A stretch of 64,000 bases of DNA, taken from Streptomyces albus subsp. albus (GTDB taxonomy: Bacteria; Actinomycetota; Actinomycetes; Streptomycetales; Streptomycetaceae). A program made the translations under genes and the position numbers. The notes beneath the pieces are model-generated. The model saw only the letters and a program-made list of their open reading frames with translations, had not been told where the DNA came from and searched no databases. Shown here one piece after another: positions 17,116-24,953 of the stretch. Each line of letters begins with the position of its first letter. Position 1 is the first letter of the stretch. The stretch spans positions 1-64,000 of the forward strand of contig NZ_JOID01000019.1 in NCBI RefSeq assembly GCF_000719865.1, given 5' to 3'.

Positions 17116-18699
17116 GTGGGGACGGCGGAGGAGAAGGCCGAGTTCGCCCAGCTGTTACGGGGACTGAAGGACCGCTCGGGGCTCAGCTACGGCACGCTGG
17201 CGAAGCGTCTGCACATGAGCGCCTCGACACTGCACCGCTACTGCAACGGCGATGCCGTACCGGCGGATTACGCGCCGGTGGAGCGGCTCGCGCGGCTGTG
17301 CAAGGCCACGCCGGAGGAGTTGGTCGAAGTACACCGCCGGTGGGTGGTGGCGGATGCCGCCCGCGACCGCGATCGCAGGGCGGCGGCAGCCGCCACGGCG
17401 GCCGGTACGGGGAGGGACGCCGATAAGGCCCGGGACCCCGGTATGGCGCCGGCCTCCGGCACGGCGCAGGTCCCCGACGCGGCGGCGCCCGGCCGCGAGG
17501 GGCCGGACGCCGCCGACGACCGGGCCGCCGCCAGGCCCTGGACGGGAGCGCCCGGGGGCGCGGGGTCCGCAGCCGGACCAGCCGGACCAGCCGGACCAGC
17601 CGGACCAGCCGGACGAGCCGGATCACTCGGACCAGCCGGACCAGCAGACCCCCCGCGCCCCGCCGCGCCCACCGCGGCAGCCGGCACGGCAGACGATGCA
17701 GATCAGGCGGATCAGGCAGACCCGGCAGACCCGGCGGTCTCGACCCTCCCCGTCCCACCGTCTCCCCGTACCCGGCGGATCAGGCGGCGCAAGGCCGTGC
17801 TCGCCGCGTCCGCCGCCGCCCTCGTCCTCGCCTCGACGGCCGTGCTGCTGAGCCTGGTGCCCGAGGGGAAGTGGGGCGAGCGGCGCCCGGGTTCGGTGTC
17901 CGCCGGCGAGGGCGCCGCCGGGAAGGCGCCGAAGGGCGAGACCGGCACGCCGTCCTCCGCTGCGCCGTCCGTCTCCGCCTCGTCCGGCGGCGACCCGAGC
18001 CCATCGGCCCCGGGCCGCGGCAGGACAAAGCCCGACGCCGCCAAGTCCCCTTCTCCGGACGGAAATCCGGTCCGGGGCGCGGGACGGGGGGAGACGGGCG
18101 CCGCCCCCCTCGCGGTGACCGCCCGTGCGCACGCCTGGGAACACCCGTGCTCGGCGATGTACTTGGTCAACCGTCCGCCGGAGAAGGTCTCGCCGCCGCC
18201 CCCGGTGCAGGACGCGCCGGGCTGGGTGGCCGCGATGGGTGCCGTCGCTGCGGACGAACACCGGGTCGAACTCACCGTGCAGGGAACCGGCCGGGAGACG
18301 GTGGTGCTGCAGAACCTGCGGATCCGCGTGGTGGAGCGCGCGGGCGCGCCGGCCTGGAACGCGTACCGCATGGCGGTGGGCTGCGGGGGCGGCGTCCCGA
18401 CGAAGTCGTTCTCCGTCGACCTGGCGGCGGGCAACCCGGCACCCGTGCCCAAGGCCGGCCAGCGCGACTTCCCGTACAAGGTGAGCGAGAGCGACCCCGA
18501 GGTCCTGTACGTCACCGCCGATGCCGGCTCGCAGTACGTCAGCTGGTACGCGGAGCTGGAGTGGTCGAGCGGCAACCGCCGCGGGACGCTGCGCATCGAC
18601 GACAACGGCAAGCCGTTCCGCACCACGTCCGCGAACGGCCGCCCGGACTACGGGTACCCACTGGGCACCGACAGCTGGACGGCCCAGGTGGACGAATGA
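17116..18699 (+). CDS. membrane-anchored XRE-type HTH protein with extracellular domain
   Basis: 527-aa one-chain protein: an N-terminal XRE-like helix-turn-helix (about 5-70), a long Ala/Pro/Gly linker with collagen-like PAG repeats (encoded by 9-bp repeats at 17577-17620), one transmembrane helix (about 227-248), another disordered linker, and a folded C-terminal domain (about 340-527) with conserved-looking cysteines and tryptophans. The HTH is inside and the last domain outside, so it could sense an external signal and act on DNA directly. Similar proteins are common in streptomycetes but uncharacterised. GTG at 17116 has GGAG (17107-17110) upstream; the ATG eight codons earlier has none. 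Confidence 0.8.
   Translation: MGTAEEKAEFAQLLRGLKDRSGLSYGTLAKRLHMSASTLHRYCNGDAVPADYAPVERLARLCKATPEELVEVHRRWVVADAARDRDRRAAAAATAAGTGRDADKARDPGMAPASGTAQVPDAAAPGREGPDAADDRAAARPWTGAPGGAGSAAGPAGPAGPAGPAGRAGSLGPAGPADPPRPAAPTAAAGTADDADQADQADPADPAVSTLPVPPSPRTRRIRRRKAVLAASAAALVLASTAVLLSLVPEGKWGERRPGSVSAGEGAAGKAPKGETGTPSSAAPSVSASSGGDPSPSAPGRGRTKPDAAKSPSPDGNPVRGAGRGETGAAPLAVTARAHAWEHPCSAMYLVNRPPEKVSPPPPVQDAPGWVAAMGAVAADEHRVELTVQGTGRETVVLQNLRIRVVERAGAPAWNAYRMAVGCGGGVPTKSFSVDLAAGNPAPVPKAGQRDFPYKVSESDPEVLYVTADAGSQYVSWYAELEWSSGNRRGTLRIDDNGKPFRTTSANGRPDYGYPLGTDSWTAQVDE
17577..17620. repeat. 9-bp tandem repeat (GGACCAGCC)
   Basis: About five head-to-tail copies of a 9-base unit inside the linker of the membrane-anchored HTH gene, encoding Pro-Ala-Gly triplets. 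In-frame and probably length-variable. Confidence 0.75.
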
Positions 18700-18740
18700 C
18701 CGCTGCCGGGGCCGCCGGGTGCCGGGCGGCGGCCTCGGGC

Positions 18741-19059
18741 GGATTCGATGTGGCCGAGGTGCCGGTGGGTCCCGTCGCACACGCCGTCGACCGTCTTCCG
18801 CGGGGCCGTGCCCGCCTCGGTGAGGGCGGCCGTTGAGCTCCACCATGCGCAGCTTCCGGGTGAGCATCTTGTGGCTGATGCCCTCGCTCTCGTTCCGCAC
18901 CTCGCTGAAGCGCGGGGTGCGGTCACCGAGGATCTCGCTGATCAGCAGCGCCCTTTGGCCGGCGAGGCCGGAGAAGATCTCCCGCACCGGGGAGTCCGCG
19001 CGCTGCGAATCCGCTTCATCCGGTTCGTCGGCCGAGCCCTTCAACTGCTTGGTCACCAT
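18741..19059 (-). pseudogene. decayed HxlR-family regulator
   Basis: The N-terminal two thirds read as an HxlR winged-helix regulator (GLAGQRALLISEILGDR, then ISHKMLTRKLRMVELNG). Immediately after this the frame is lost: the family's wing segment (roughly 17-24 residues) is missing, and the C-terminal family residues (LTEAG, then ETVDG-like, then THRHLGHIESAR) continue in another frame. So an internal, non-multiple-of-three deletion has broken the gene near 18825-18832. Several otherwise invariant positions (for example the GKWALLIL region) are also changed, so this is decay rather than one sequencing error. It is divergent from ridA, as intact HxlR/ridA pairs usually are. Confidence 0.8.
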
Positions 19060-19061
19060 CA

Positions 19062-19131
19062 GGTTCCCCAGTCACCAAAAAGTGCGTTCTTCCCTGTCGG
19101 CGGCCACTCTCCTACGGTTTCCCAGTAACCA
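19062..19131. promoter_or_regulatory. twin 16-bp operators between HxlR remnant and ridA
   Basis: GGTTCCCCAGTCACCA (19062-19077) and GGTTTCCCAGTAACCA (19116-19131) are direct repeats with 14 of 16 bases equal, 54 bases apart. Each is itself a loose palindrome (GGTT...AACC). Their position between divergent genes fits binding sites for the HxlR regulator, now broken. Confidence 0.6.
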
Positions 19132-19206
19132 CGAGAGAGCACCTCCGCGCCTGGTTCCGGGTAAGCGGATCCGCGGGGTGCCCCATGACACAAGGAGACG
19201 GACGGC

Positions 19207-19614
19207 ATGGCCATCACCCTGCTCAACCCCAGCGGACTGCCGGAGATCGACGTGTACCGGCAGGTGTCGGTCGCGACGGGGTCGAAGCTGGTCTTCCTCG
19301 CCGGGCAGGTCTCCTGGGACGCCGAGGGGGTCACGGTCGGCGAAGGGGACCTCGCCGCCCAGGTCGAGCAGTGCTACCTGAACGTCGGCACGGCCCTGGC
19401 CGGGGCCGGCGCGTCCTTCGACGATGTGGCGAAACTGACGGTCCACGTCGTGGACTGGACGCCCGACAAGATGCCCGCCCTCCTGGAGGGCATCTCCCGG
19501 GCGGCCGCGAAGCTGGGGGTCACGCCGACCCCGCCGGCCACGCTGCTGGGCGTGGCGGCACTGTCCGTGCCCGAACACCTGGTGGAGATCGAGGCCACCG
19601 CGGTCCTCGACTGA
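19207..19614 (+). CDS. RidA-family reactive imine deaminase
   Basis: 135-aa RidA/YjgF/Rid protein. Members hydrolyse reactive enamine/imine intermediates released by PLP enzymes. The family outline is complete: a beta-sheet start with VFLAGQVSWD, the helix L..AGASFDDVAKLTVHVVD, and the C-terminal TLLGVAALSVPEHLVEIEATAVLD. The usual CRVQ...-type arginine near the C-terminus is not obvious, so it may be an Rid subclass other than RidA proper. ATG at 19207 follows AAGGAGA. Divergent from a decayed HxlR regulator, with twin operators between. Confidence 0.88.
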   Translation: MAITLLNPSGLPEIDVYRQVSVATGSKLVFLAGQVSWDAEGVTVGEGDLAAQVEQCYLNVGTALAGAGASFDDVAKLTVHVVDWTPDKMPALLEGISRAAAKLGVTPTPPATLLGVAALSVPEHLVEIEATAVLD

Positions 19615-19738
19615 GCGGAAGCCGGTAATCCGCACCGGCGGCGCGCGGTGCACCAACGCATGGGTGGAGGCGAACTGTTGGGACCCGGGGCCAGTCGGGT
19701 GCCCCGGCCCCGACCCGCCCCCGCCCCAGCTCTCCGGC

Positions 19739-22066
19739 TCAGTCCTCAGCCCGAGCCCTCACCCCGTCCCCCGGTTCCCCCGGTCCCCCCGGTCCGGGAA
19801 CGAGCCCCGCCCCCAACCCGGCCGGGAGCTCCGCCGCGTGGACGACACCCAGCCGCTGCGTGGCCCGGGTCAGCGCCACATACAGATCACTCACCCCGAA
19901 CTCCGCGGGCTCCACCACGATCACCGCGTCGAACTCCAGCCCCTTCGCCTGCCGCGGACCGAGCACCACCACCGGCCGGGTCAGATCCGGCCGGGGCCCG
20001 GCGGACGCCTCCGGCAGCGCGGCGGCCAGCGGCTCCACCAGTTCCCCGGGCGCGATCACCGCGAGCCGCCCCTGCCCCGCCTCGTCACCGAGCTCCGCCG
20101 CCTCCCGGGCCACCGCCGCGGCGACGGCGTCCGCCAGCTCCTTCTCCTCCGGCACCCGGTGCGCCCACGGCGCGCTGTCCGTCGTACGGATCGAACGCGG
20201 CGGCCGGAACGACGGGTCGCCGGCGCGCAGCACCCCGGCGGCGACGTCCATGATCTGGCTGGGCGTGCGGTAGTTGACGCCCAGCCGGACGTGCTCCCAT
20301 CGCTCGCCCACATACGGCTGGAGGATCTCCTCCCACGAGCCGCAGCTACCGGGCTCGGCGGTCTGGGCCGGGTCGCCGACCAGCGTCATGGAGCGGGTCG
20401 GGCAGCGCCGCATCAGCAGCCGCCACGCCATCGGGGACAGCTCCTGCGCCTCGTCCACGATGATGTGCCCGAACGCCCAGGTGCGGTCCGCCGCCGCCCG
20501 TTCCGCCGCGCTGCGGTGATCCGCCTCCTCGGCACGGTCGGCCAGCCGTTCGGCGTTGATCAGGTCGTGCGCGGCCAGCACCTCCGACTCCTCGTCGTCG
20601 CGGTCCTCGAACTCCTGGGTCCGGGAGCCGTACGACAGGTCGAGCACGCCCTGCGCGTAGGCGACGCGCTCCTGCCGCTCGGCCTCGGCGCGGGCGCGGG
20701 CCGCCGAGTCGTCCTCGCCGAGCAGTTCGGCGGCCTCGTCCAGCAGCGGGACGTCGGCCGTGGTCCACTCGCCGCCGGTGCGCCGGATCGCCTCGGCGTC
20801 GGCCTCCGGCAGGTGCACGGGGTCGGCGAGGAACCCGGCGACCAGCTCCTGCGGCGTCAGCAGCGGCCACAACTCGTCGATGGCCGCCTGGACTTCACCG
20901 CTTGCGGCGACGGAGACGCCGAGCTGGGCGATGTCGTCCGGGCCGAGGAAGTTCGGGCCGCCGAAGGGGTCGGCGCCGATGCGGTCGGCAAGCTGGGCCG
21001 TCAGCTCGTCGATGACGCGGAAGGCGAAGTGCGGCCGGGCGAGGTTGTGCGGCAGCTTCGTCTCGCGGGCCTGGTGACGGGCGAGGGTGATGATGTCGGC
21101 GTCCAGCAGCAGATCGCCGTCCTCGGTGCCGATGACGGTCCCGGGCTCGGGCAGCGTCTGCCGGTCCCGTAGATACCGGGCGAGGGCGTCCGCCATCTCG
21201 GCCCGGCCCTTGACCTCGGCGGCCTCCGGGGTGTCCGTCGCGGTGGCGGTGACGCCGGGGAACAGCTCGCCGGGCGTGGCCATCAGCACGCCCGTCTCGC
21301 CGAGCGAGGGCAGCACCTCGCCGATGTAGCCGAGGAAGGCCGGGTTCGGCCCGACGATCAGCACGGCGCGGCGGGCCAGCAACTCCCGCTGGGCATACAG
21401 CAGATACGCGGCGCGGTGCAGCGCGACGACGGTCTTGCCGGTGCCGGGCCCGCCCTCCACCACCAGCACCCCCTGGTGCGGGGCGCGGATGATCCGGTCC
21501 TGCTCGGCCTGGATGGTCTGCACGATGTCGTGCATCCGGCCGGTGCGGGCGGCGTCGAGGGAGGCGAGGAGCACGGCGTCGGCGTCGCTGCCCTCGTAGC
21601 CGGTGCGCTCGCTGTCGCCGAGATCGAGGATCTCGTCGTGCAGGGCGGTGACCTTCTGCCCTTCGGTGGTGATGTGCCGCCGGCGGCGCAGCCCCATCGG
21701 GGTGTGCCCGGTGGCGAGATAGAACGGCCGCGCCACGTCGGCCCGCCAGTCGATGACGAGCGGGGTGCGCTCGGCGTCGTCGCGGCGGATGCCGATCCGG
21801 CCGATGTGGTGGTCCCGGCCGTCCCGGAACACCAGCCGCCCGAAGCACAGCCCGCGCTCACCGGCGTTGAACGCGGCCAGCAGCCCGGACTGTTCGGCCA
21901 CCAGAACATCCCGCTCCAGCCGCGCCTGGAACGTGCCACCGCCCGCCTCCCCGGCGGGAGCCATGGCCGAACGCAGCGCGTCCTCGGCCTGTTCCCGCAG
22001 CTCCTCGAGCCGCGCGTACAGCACATTCATGAATTCCTGCTCGCGAATCAATTCCGCGTTTGACAA
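19739..22066 (-). CDS. helR: RNA polymerase recycling ATPase HelR (HelD-like UvrD/Rep helicase)
   Basis: 775-aa superfamily-1 helicase-like ATPase. HelR proteins push stalled or rifamycin-bound RNA polymerase off DNA and contribute to rifamycin tolerance in Streptomyces. Seen here: a long N-terminal coiled-coil/arm region (1-190) typical of HelD, Walker A GGPGTGKT (K211), DEAQ box starting at D538, the NYRT segment, a motif V-like QAKGLEFDAV and motif VI LYVALTRATQRL. A Gly/Pro tail ends it. The start is a TTG at 22066 with GGGAG five bases upstream. The divergent +strand promoter and hairpin transcript candidate overlap its 5' end. I did not recognise the rifamycin-associated element described upstream of other helR genes. 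Confidence 0.85.
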   Translation of the reverse strand: MSNAELIREQEFMNVLYARLEELREQAEDALRSAMAPAGEAGGGTFQARLERDVLVAEQSGLLAAFNAGERGLCFGRLVFRDGRDHHIGRIGIRRDDAERTPLVIDWRADVARPFYLATGHTPMGLRRRRHITTEGQKVTALHDEILDLGDSERTGYEGSDADAVLLASLDAARTGRMHDIVQTIQAEQDRIIRAPHQGVLVVEGGPGTGKTVVALHRAAYLLYAQRELLARRAVLIVGPNPAFLGYIGEVLPSLGETGVLMATPGELFPGVTATATDTPEAAEVKGRAEMADALARYLRDRQTLPEPGTVIGTEDGDLLLDADIITLARHQARETKLPHNLARPHFAFRVIDELTAQLADRIGADPFGGPNFLGPDDIAQLGVSVAASGEVQAAIDELWPLLTPQELVAGFLADPVHLPEADAEAIRRTGGEWTTADVPLLDEAAELLGEDDSAARARAEAERQERVAYAQGVLDLSYGSRTQEFEDRDDEESEVLAAHDLINAERLADRAEEADHRSAAERAAADRTWAFGHIIVDEAQELSPMAWRLLMRRCPTRSMTLVGDPAQTAEPGSCGSWEEILQPYVGERWEHVRLGVNYRTPSQIMDVAAGVLRAGDPSFRPPRSIRTTDSAPWAHRVPEEKELADAVAAAVAREAAELGDEAGQGRLAVIAPGELVEPLAAALPEASAGPRPDLTRPVVVLGPRQAKGLEFDAVIVVEPAEFGVSDLYVALTRATQRLGVVHAAELPAGLGAGLVPGPGGPGEPGDGVRARAED

Positions 22067-22089
22067 TGCGACTCCCGCCCCGATACGAT
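22060..22089 (+). promoter_or_regulatory. consensus-like sigma-70 promoter, rightward
   Basis: A perfect -35 TTGACA (22060-22065) and a -10 TACGAT (22084-22089) are separated by 18 bases, the best housekeeping-type promoter I see in the window. It points away from helR, overlapping the helR start codon region, and would start RNA near 22096. Confidence 0.65.
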
Positions 22090-22095
22090 GGCTGT

Positions 22096-22204
22096 ATAAA
22101 GCTTCTCCGTGCCGTCATGCGTCTTGCGATTCTGGACACGGAAACCTCTAATATACGCAAAGAAATACCCCGGACGTCAATCACGTCCGGGGTATTTCTT
22201 TGCG
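22096..22204 (+). ncRNA. candidate ~110-nt small RNA ending in a perfect hairpin
   Basis: The stretch between the promoter at 22060-22089 and the hairpin at 22156-22204 would give an RNA of about 110 nt. It is distinctly less GC-rich than its surroundings and has no rightward gene behind it. A 22-bp perfect stem at the 3' end looks like a terminator. A short frame from the ATG at 22109 exists but reads straight through the hairpin, so I do not count it as a gene. Family not recognised. Confidence 0.5.
22156..22204. terminator. perfect 22-bp stem, probably bidirectional terminator
   Basis: 22156-22177 pairs without mismatch with 22183-22204 around the loop CAATC; each strand ends its stem with a T-rich stretch (TATTTCTTTGCG). 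It can end both the rightward RNA candidate and leftward transcription from the MerR-type gene that stops at 22335. Confidence 0.8.
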
Positions 22205-22334
22205 CCCGGGCAGGGGTGGTGGCCGGGGCCCGGGATCAAGCCCGGGTACGAGGGCTGGGCACCGGGGAGGTTTCCCTTCGATCAGTCCGACGCACAGGAT
22301 GACGGCCCGGGCAGGTTGGTCGGGGAACGTGCTG

Positions 22335-23405
22335 TCAGTCCTCCAGACGGACCGGCATGAGGATCGAGAAGGAGTTCTCGTCGTCCGGCCGGCGGATCGC
22401 GACCGGCGCGGTGGGGGAACCGAGCTCCAGAACCAGCCGGTCGCGGGCTCCGGCGGTCAGCGCCTCCAGCAGAAACTCACGGTTGGCGGCGACGCGGTCC
22501 GGGTCTCCGGCGCCATCGGGGCAGAGAGTCACCGTGCCGTCCTCCTCCACTCTGAGCACGCTGAGATCGTGCGCTCCGGCTTCCTCGGAACGGACCGGAC
22601 CGGTCTCCAGGGTTTTCCGGAAGTCCTCCACCTCGACGACGGCGCGGCGCCGCTCTGCGGCCCGAGGGAGGAGACGACGGTAGTCGGGGAAGTCGTGGCC
22701 GAGGCACAGACCGGCTGCCTGCCCGCCCCCGGTCTCCAGCGCCACCCGGTCACCGTCGACGCAGAGCCGCACGGGTCCCGAACCGTCCAACAGCGCCCGC
22801 ATCGCGTCAGCGAGCGGGGTGGGCACGATGACCTGCACTCGGCTCGCGGCGTGCTCGGTGATACGGGCCTGTGCGACAGCCATACGGAATCGGTCGGTGG
22901 CCACGACGTGGAGGCTCTCGCCCTCGATGTCGAACAGGACCCCGCCGAGCATCGGCAGTTCCGGGTCGGTGCTCGCCGCGAAACGGACCGAATCCAGGGC
23001 GGCCGCCAACTCGGGCGCGGCGACGGACAGCCGGACCGTGGCCATGCGGTGCGAAGTCATGAGGTTCTCCCTGTGATCGAGTAGTGCTCGGAGCGCGGAG
23101 AACTCGCTTCGTGCCTCGGACAGCCCTTGTTCGAGGCGGCGCAGGTGCGTCGTCAACAGCTTCCGGACCAGGACGGTGTCCGCGCCGGACCAACTGGCCA
23201 GCACCAGCCGGATGTCCGCCAGCGGCATCCCGGCCCGGCGTAAGCGGGCCAGCAGCCGGGCCTCTTCGAGCTGCCCGGGCTCATACCAGCGGTAGCCGCT
23301 CACCGGATCCACCCAGGCCGGGACCAGCACACCGGCACGGTCGTAGAACCGCAGGGCGCTCACGCCCAGGCCGCTGTCGCGGGCCATCTCGCCAATGCTG
23401 CGCAT
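22335..23405 (-). CDS. MerR-type regulator fused to a DNA polymerase III beta-like domain
   Basis: 356-aa fusion. Residues 1-75 are a MerR winged helix (MRSIGEMARDSGLGVSALRFYDRAGVL, then YRWY), followed by a coiled-coil dimer helix (about 80-115). The remainder (about 120-356) resembles the sliding clamp DnaN: repeating strand-helix units, ATDRFRMAVAQ, and a C-terminal FSILMPVRL like the clamp's final strand. In MerR proteins the C-terminal part senses the inducer, so the clamp-like part may bind a ligand or DNA-replication partner rather than act as a clamp. ATG at 23405 has GGAGA five bases upstream; a start seven codons earlier is less likely. Confidence 0.85.
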   Translation of the reverse strand: MRSIGEMARDSGLGVSALRFYDRAGVLVPAWVDPVSGYRWYEPGQLEEARLLARLRRAGMPLADIRLVLASWSGADTVLVRKLLTTHLRRLEQGLSEARSEFSALRALLDHRENLMTSHRMATVRLSVAAPELAAALDSVRFAASTDPELPMLGGVLFDIEGESLHVVATDRFRMAVAQARITEHAASRVQVIVPTPLADAMRALLDGSGPVRLCVDGDRVALETGGGQAAGLCLGHDFPDYRRLLPRAAERRRAVVEVEDFRKTLETGPVRSEEAGAHDLSVLRVEEDGTVTLCPDGAGDPDRVAANREFLLEALTAGARDRLVLELGSPTAPVAIRRPDDENSFSILMPVRLED

Positions 23406-23424
23406 GTCGTTCTCCACACCCGGC

Positions 23425-23455
23425 ACTCTGGGCCCTGCACAAGGTCAAGGGTCAA
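23425..23455 (-). promoter_or_regulatory. MerR-type promoter with 19-bp spacer
   Basis: On the minus strand TTGACC (23455-23450) and CAGAGT (23430-23425) are 19 bases apart, the over-long spacing that MerR proteins correct by twisting DNA. A second TTGACC (23448-23443) lies inside the spacer. It sits just ahead of the MerR-type gene, suggesting autoregulation. Confidence 0.5.
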
Positions 23456-23613
23456 CCCGCCTCCTGAGCGGATCGCGCGGCGGCGGAGGACGGGCGCTGC
23501 GGGGTGACGGGACAGTCCCAGGTGCGGCCCTGGGCTGCTGGGCCGGGCCAGCGGCAGAAGATTCCGAAACGGTCCTGGTAAGAGGTGCCGTGCCAGATGT
23601 CGTCCACTGACAG
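23452..23613 (-). pseudogene. remnant of a second PaeR7I-type endonuclease gene
   Basis: Bases 23551-23613 match 24399-24461 of the intact endonuclease gene with about seven differences in 63, and encode the same V-D-D-(I/V)-WHGTSYQDRFGIFCR segment. The preceding residues (RWLFFLS) recall the WLGYFFIM segment of the intact gene, but the stretch between is deleted. After the match the frame runs on into unrelated sequence to a TGA at 23452. No N-terminal part or catalytic site remains. Confidence 0.75.
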
Positions 23614-23667
23614 GAAGAACAACCAACGGGGCGCCCGGCCAGCGCGCGGCCTTGATGGCGATCGACG

Positions 23668-24174
23668 TCACCGTTCGGAGAGGACCATCACCATGGTGTC
23701 GGAGTCCGGCCCCGAGCCGACGGTCGTGAAGCCCGCGGCGGCGTAGAGGCGACGTGCGCGGTTGGCCCGCTCAACGCTCAGACAGATGCGGTCGAAGCCG
23801 TGTTTCACCGCTGCCCGGGCGATCCCGGACAACAGCGCACGCCCCACTCCCCGGCCGCGCCACGGCGGGAGAACACCCACGGAGAGTTCCGGAACGTCCT
23901 CCGCGACAAATCCAAAACCGGGATCACCGGAGCTGAACAGCCGCAGCCACGCCGCGCCGATCGGCTGGCCACTGGCCCCGACCGCTACCACTCCGAGATC
24001 ACCCGGTCGAGGCCAGCCCTCGACGTAGTGCGCCGTGTGATGATCCCCGAGGACGCGATCGCGGCCGACCCCTTCGCGATCAGGGTCCCAGTTAACGGCG
24101 GTCACGAGCATGTCCGTGAGGAAGCCCACATCGTCAGCCGTTGCCATCCGTAGCGTGTAAGCGTTTCCAACCAT
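23668..24174 (-). CDS. GNAT-family N-acetyltransferase
   Basis: 168-aa GNAT acetyltransferase. The acetyl-CoA binding loop is visible as RGRGVGRALL after the PELSVGVLPPW strand, followed by the helix ARAAVKHGFDRICLSVE and the family end ARRLYAAAGFTTVG. Substrate unknown. It lies 62 bases after the PaeR7I-type gene on the same strand; an alternative GTG at 24231, five bases past that gene's stop, would add 19 residues and couple the two genes. ATG at 24174 gives the usual GNAT opening (YTLRMATADDV) and was preferred though its ribosome site is weak. Confidence 0.85.
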   Translation of the reverse strand: MVGNAYTLRMATADDVGFLTDMLVTAVNWDPDREGVGRDRVLGDHHTAHYVEGWPRPGDLGVVAVGASGQPIGAAWLRLFSSGDPGFGFVAEDVPELSVGVLPPWRGRGVGRALLSGIARAAVKHGFDRICLSVERANRARRLYAAAGFTTVGSGPDSDTMVMVLSER

Positions 24175-24236
24175 ATGGCGAACCCTGTCACCGACAGACC
24201 GGCACCGACCCGGTGCACCTTCTCGTGGCACGGCAC

Positions 24237-24953
24237 TTAGCCGGGGATCCCCAGGCTCTTCAGGTAGGCCAGACGCCCGTTAATGGCCGCGGCGAAGTGG
24301 CGCCAGTCGAGGCTTTCGACCGGCTCCACAGGCCTGGGGGTACCGGCCGATGACGTCACGTAGCAGACGGCATCGTAGAGGCTTTCGTCGAGGAGTCGGC
24401 GGCAGAAGATCCCGAAGCGGTCCTGGTAAGAGGTGCCGTGCCAGACATCGTCCACCGGCAGCGCGCCCTGGGCGATCCTGACGGGAGCGCTGCACTTCTC
24501 GCCGTCCTGCATGATGAAGAAGTAGCCGAGCCAGGGCTTCTCCCTCGGGAACAGCTCCGCAAGAGCGGCACGGTGCAGATCGACGGCGCTGCCGAGGGCC
24601 TCCCTGGCCCTGGTGTTGTAGTTGTCGCCGTCCGTGGGGCCGTCCACCGCCTTGAGTTCGAAGGCGGCTACGAGGACGCCCTCATGGACGATCACGAGGT
24701 CCCATTGTTTCTGCGGCGTGTAGTAGCCCGGTAGTTCAAGCCCCTGGGATGGCGTAACACGGATGCTCTCCGGTGGGTAACCGACGTTGAGGAAGAACCG
24801 GGACAGCAAGCCGGTGATGCTGTCGAGGTGCTTGCGGCAATGGACGGATTCCGCGGCGCCCTGATCTGCGGGTTGCTCCTTCTGTAACCGCTTCGCGTAC
24901 CAGTGGGAGGCGGCAGCCTCCTCGAACTCCTGGCGGGTGACCGTGACCGTCAT
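24237..24953 (-). CDS. PaeR7I/XhoI-family type II restriction endonuclease
   Basis: 238-aa endonuclease of the PaeR7I family, whose members cut CTCGAG. The PD-(D/E)xK catalytic site is intact: D85 in KQWDLVIV, then E99-L-K101. Length equals the family norm (about 240-250 aa). No cognate DNA methyltransferase is within the window's neighbourhood: on one side lies a GNAT gene and on the other DUF397 genes. CTCGAG occurs many times in this window (for example 22004, 29137, 30801, 31881, 38205, 53511), so protection must come from elsewhere or the enzyme is silent or of altered specificity. ATG at 24953; a GGAGAAGGAGA lies 12 or more bases upstream, a little far. Confidence 0.9.
   Translation of the reverse strand: MTVTVTRQEFEEAAASHWYAKRLQKEQPADQGAAESVHCRKHLDSITGLLSRFFLNVGYPPESIRVTPSQGLELPGYYTPQKQWDLVIVHEGVLVAAFELKAVDGPTDGDNYNTRAREALGSAVDLHRAALAELFPREKPWLGYFFIMQDGEKCSAPVRIAQGALPVDDVWHGTSYQDRFGIFCRRLLDESLYDAVCYVTSSAGTPRPVEPVESLDWRHFAAAINGRLAYLKSLGIPG

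Noticed and set aside
22067..22155. Rifamycin-associated element upstream of helR
   Set aside because: No long inverted repeat of the expected kind between the helR start and the hairpin; a motif search with the published element would settle it.
22109..22207. Possible leader peptide starting MRLAILDTETSN
   Set aside because: Reads through the perfect hairpin without a stop and has no ribosome-binding site; the stretch is better explained as RNA structure.
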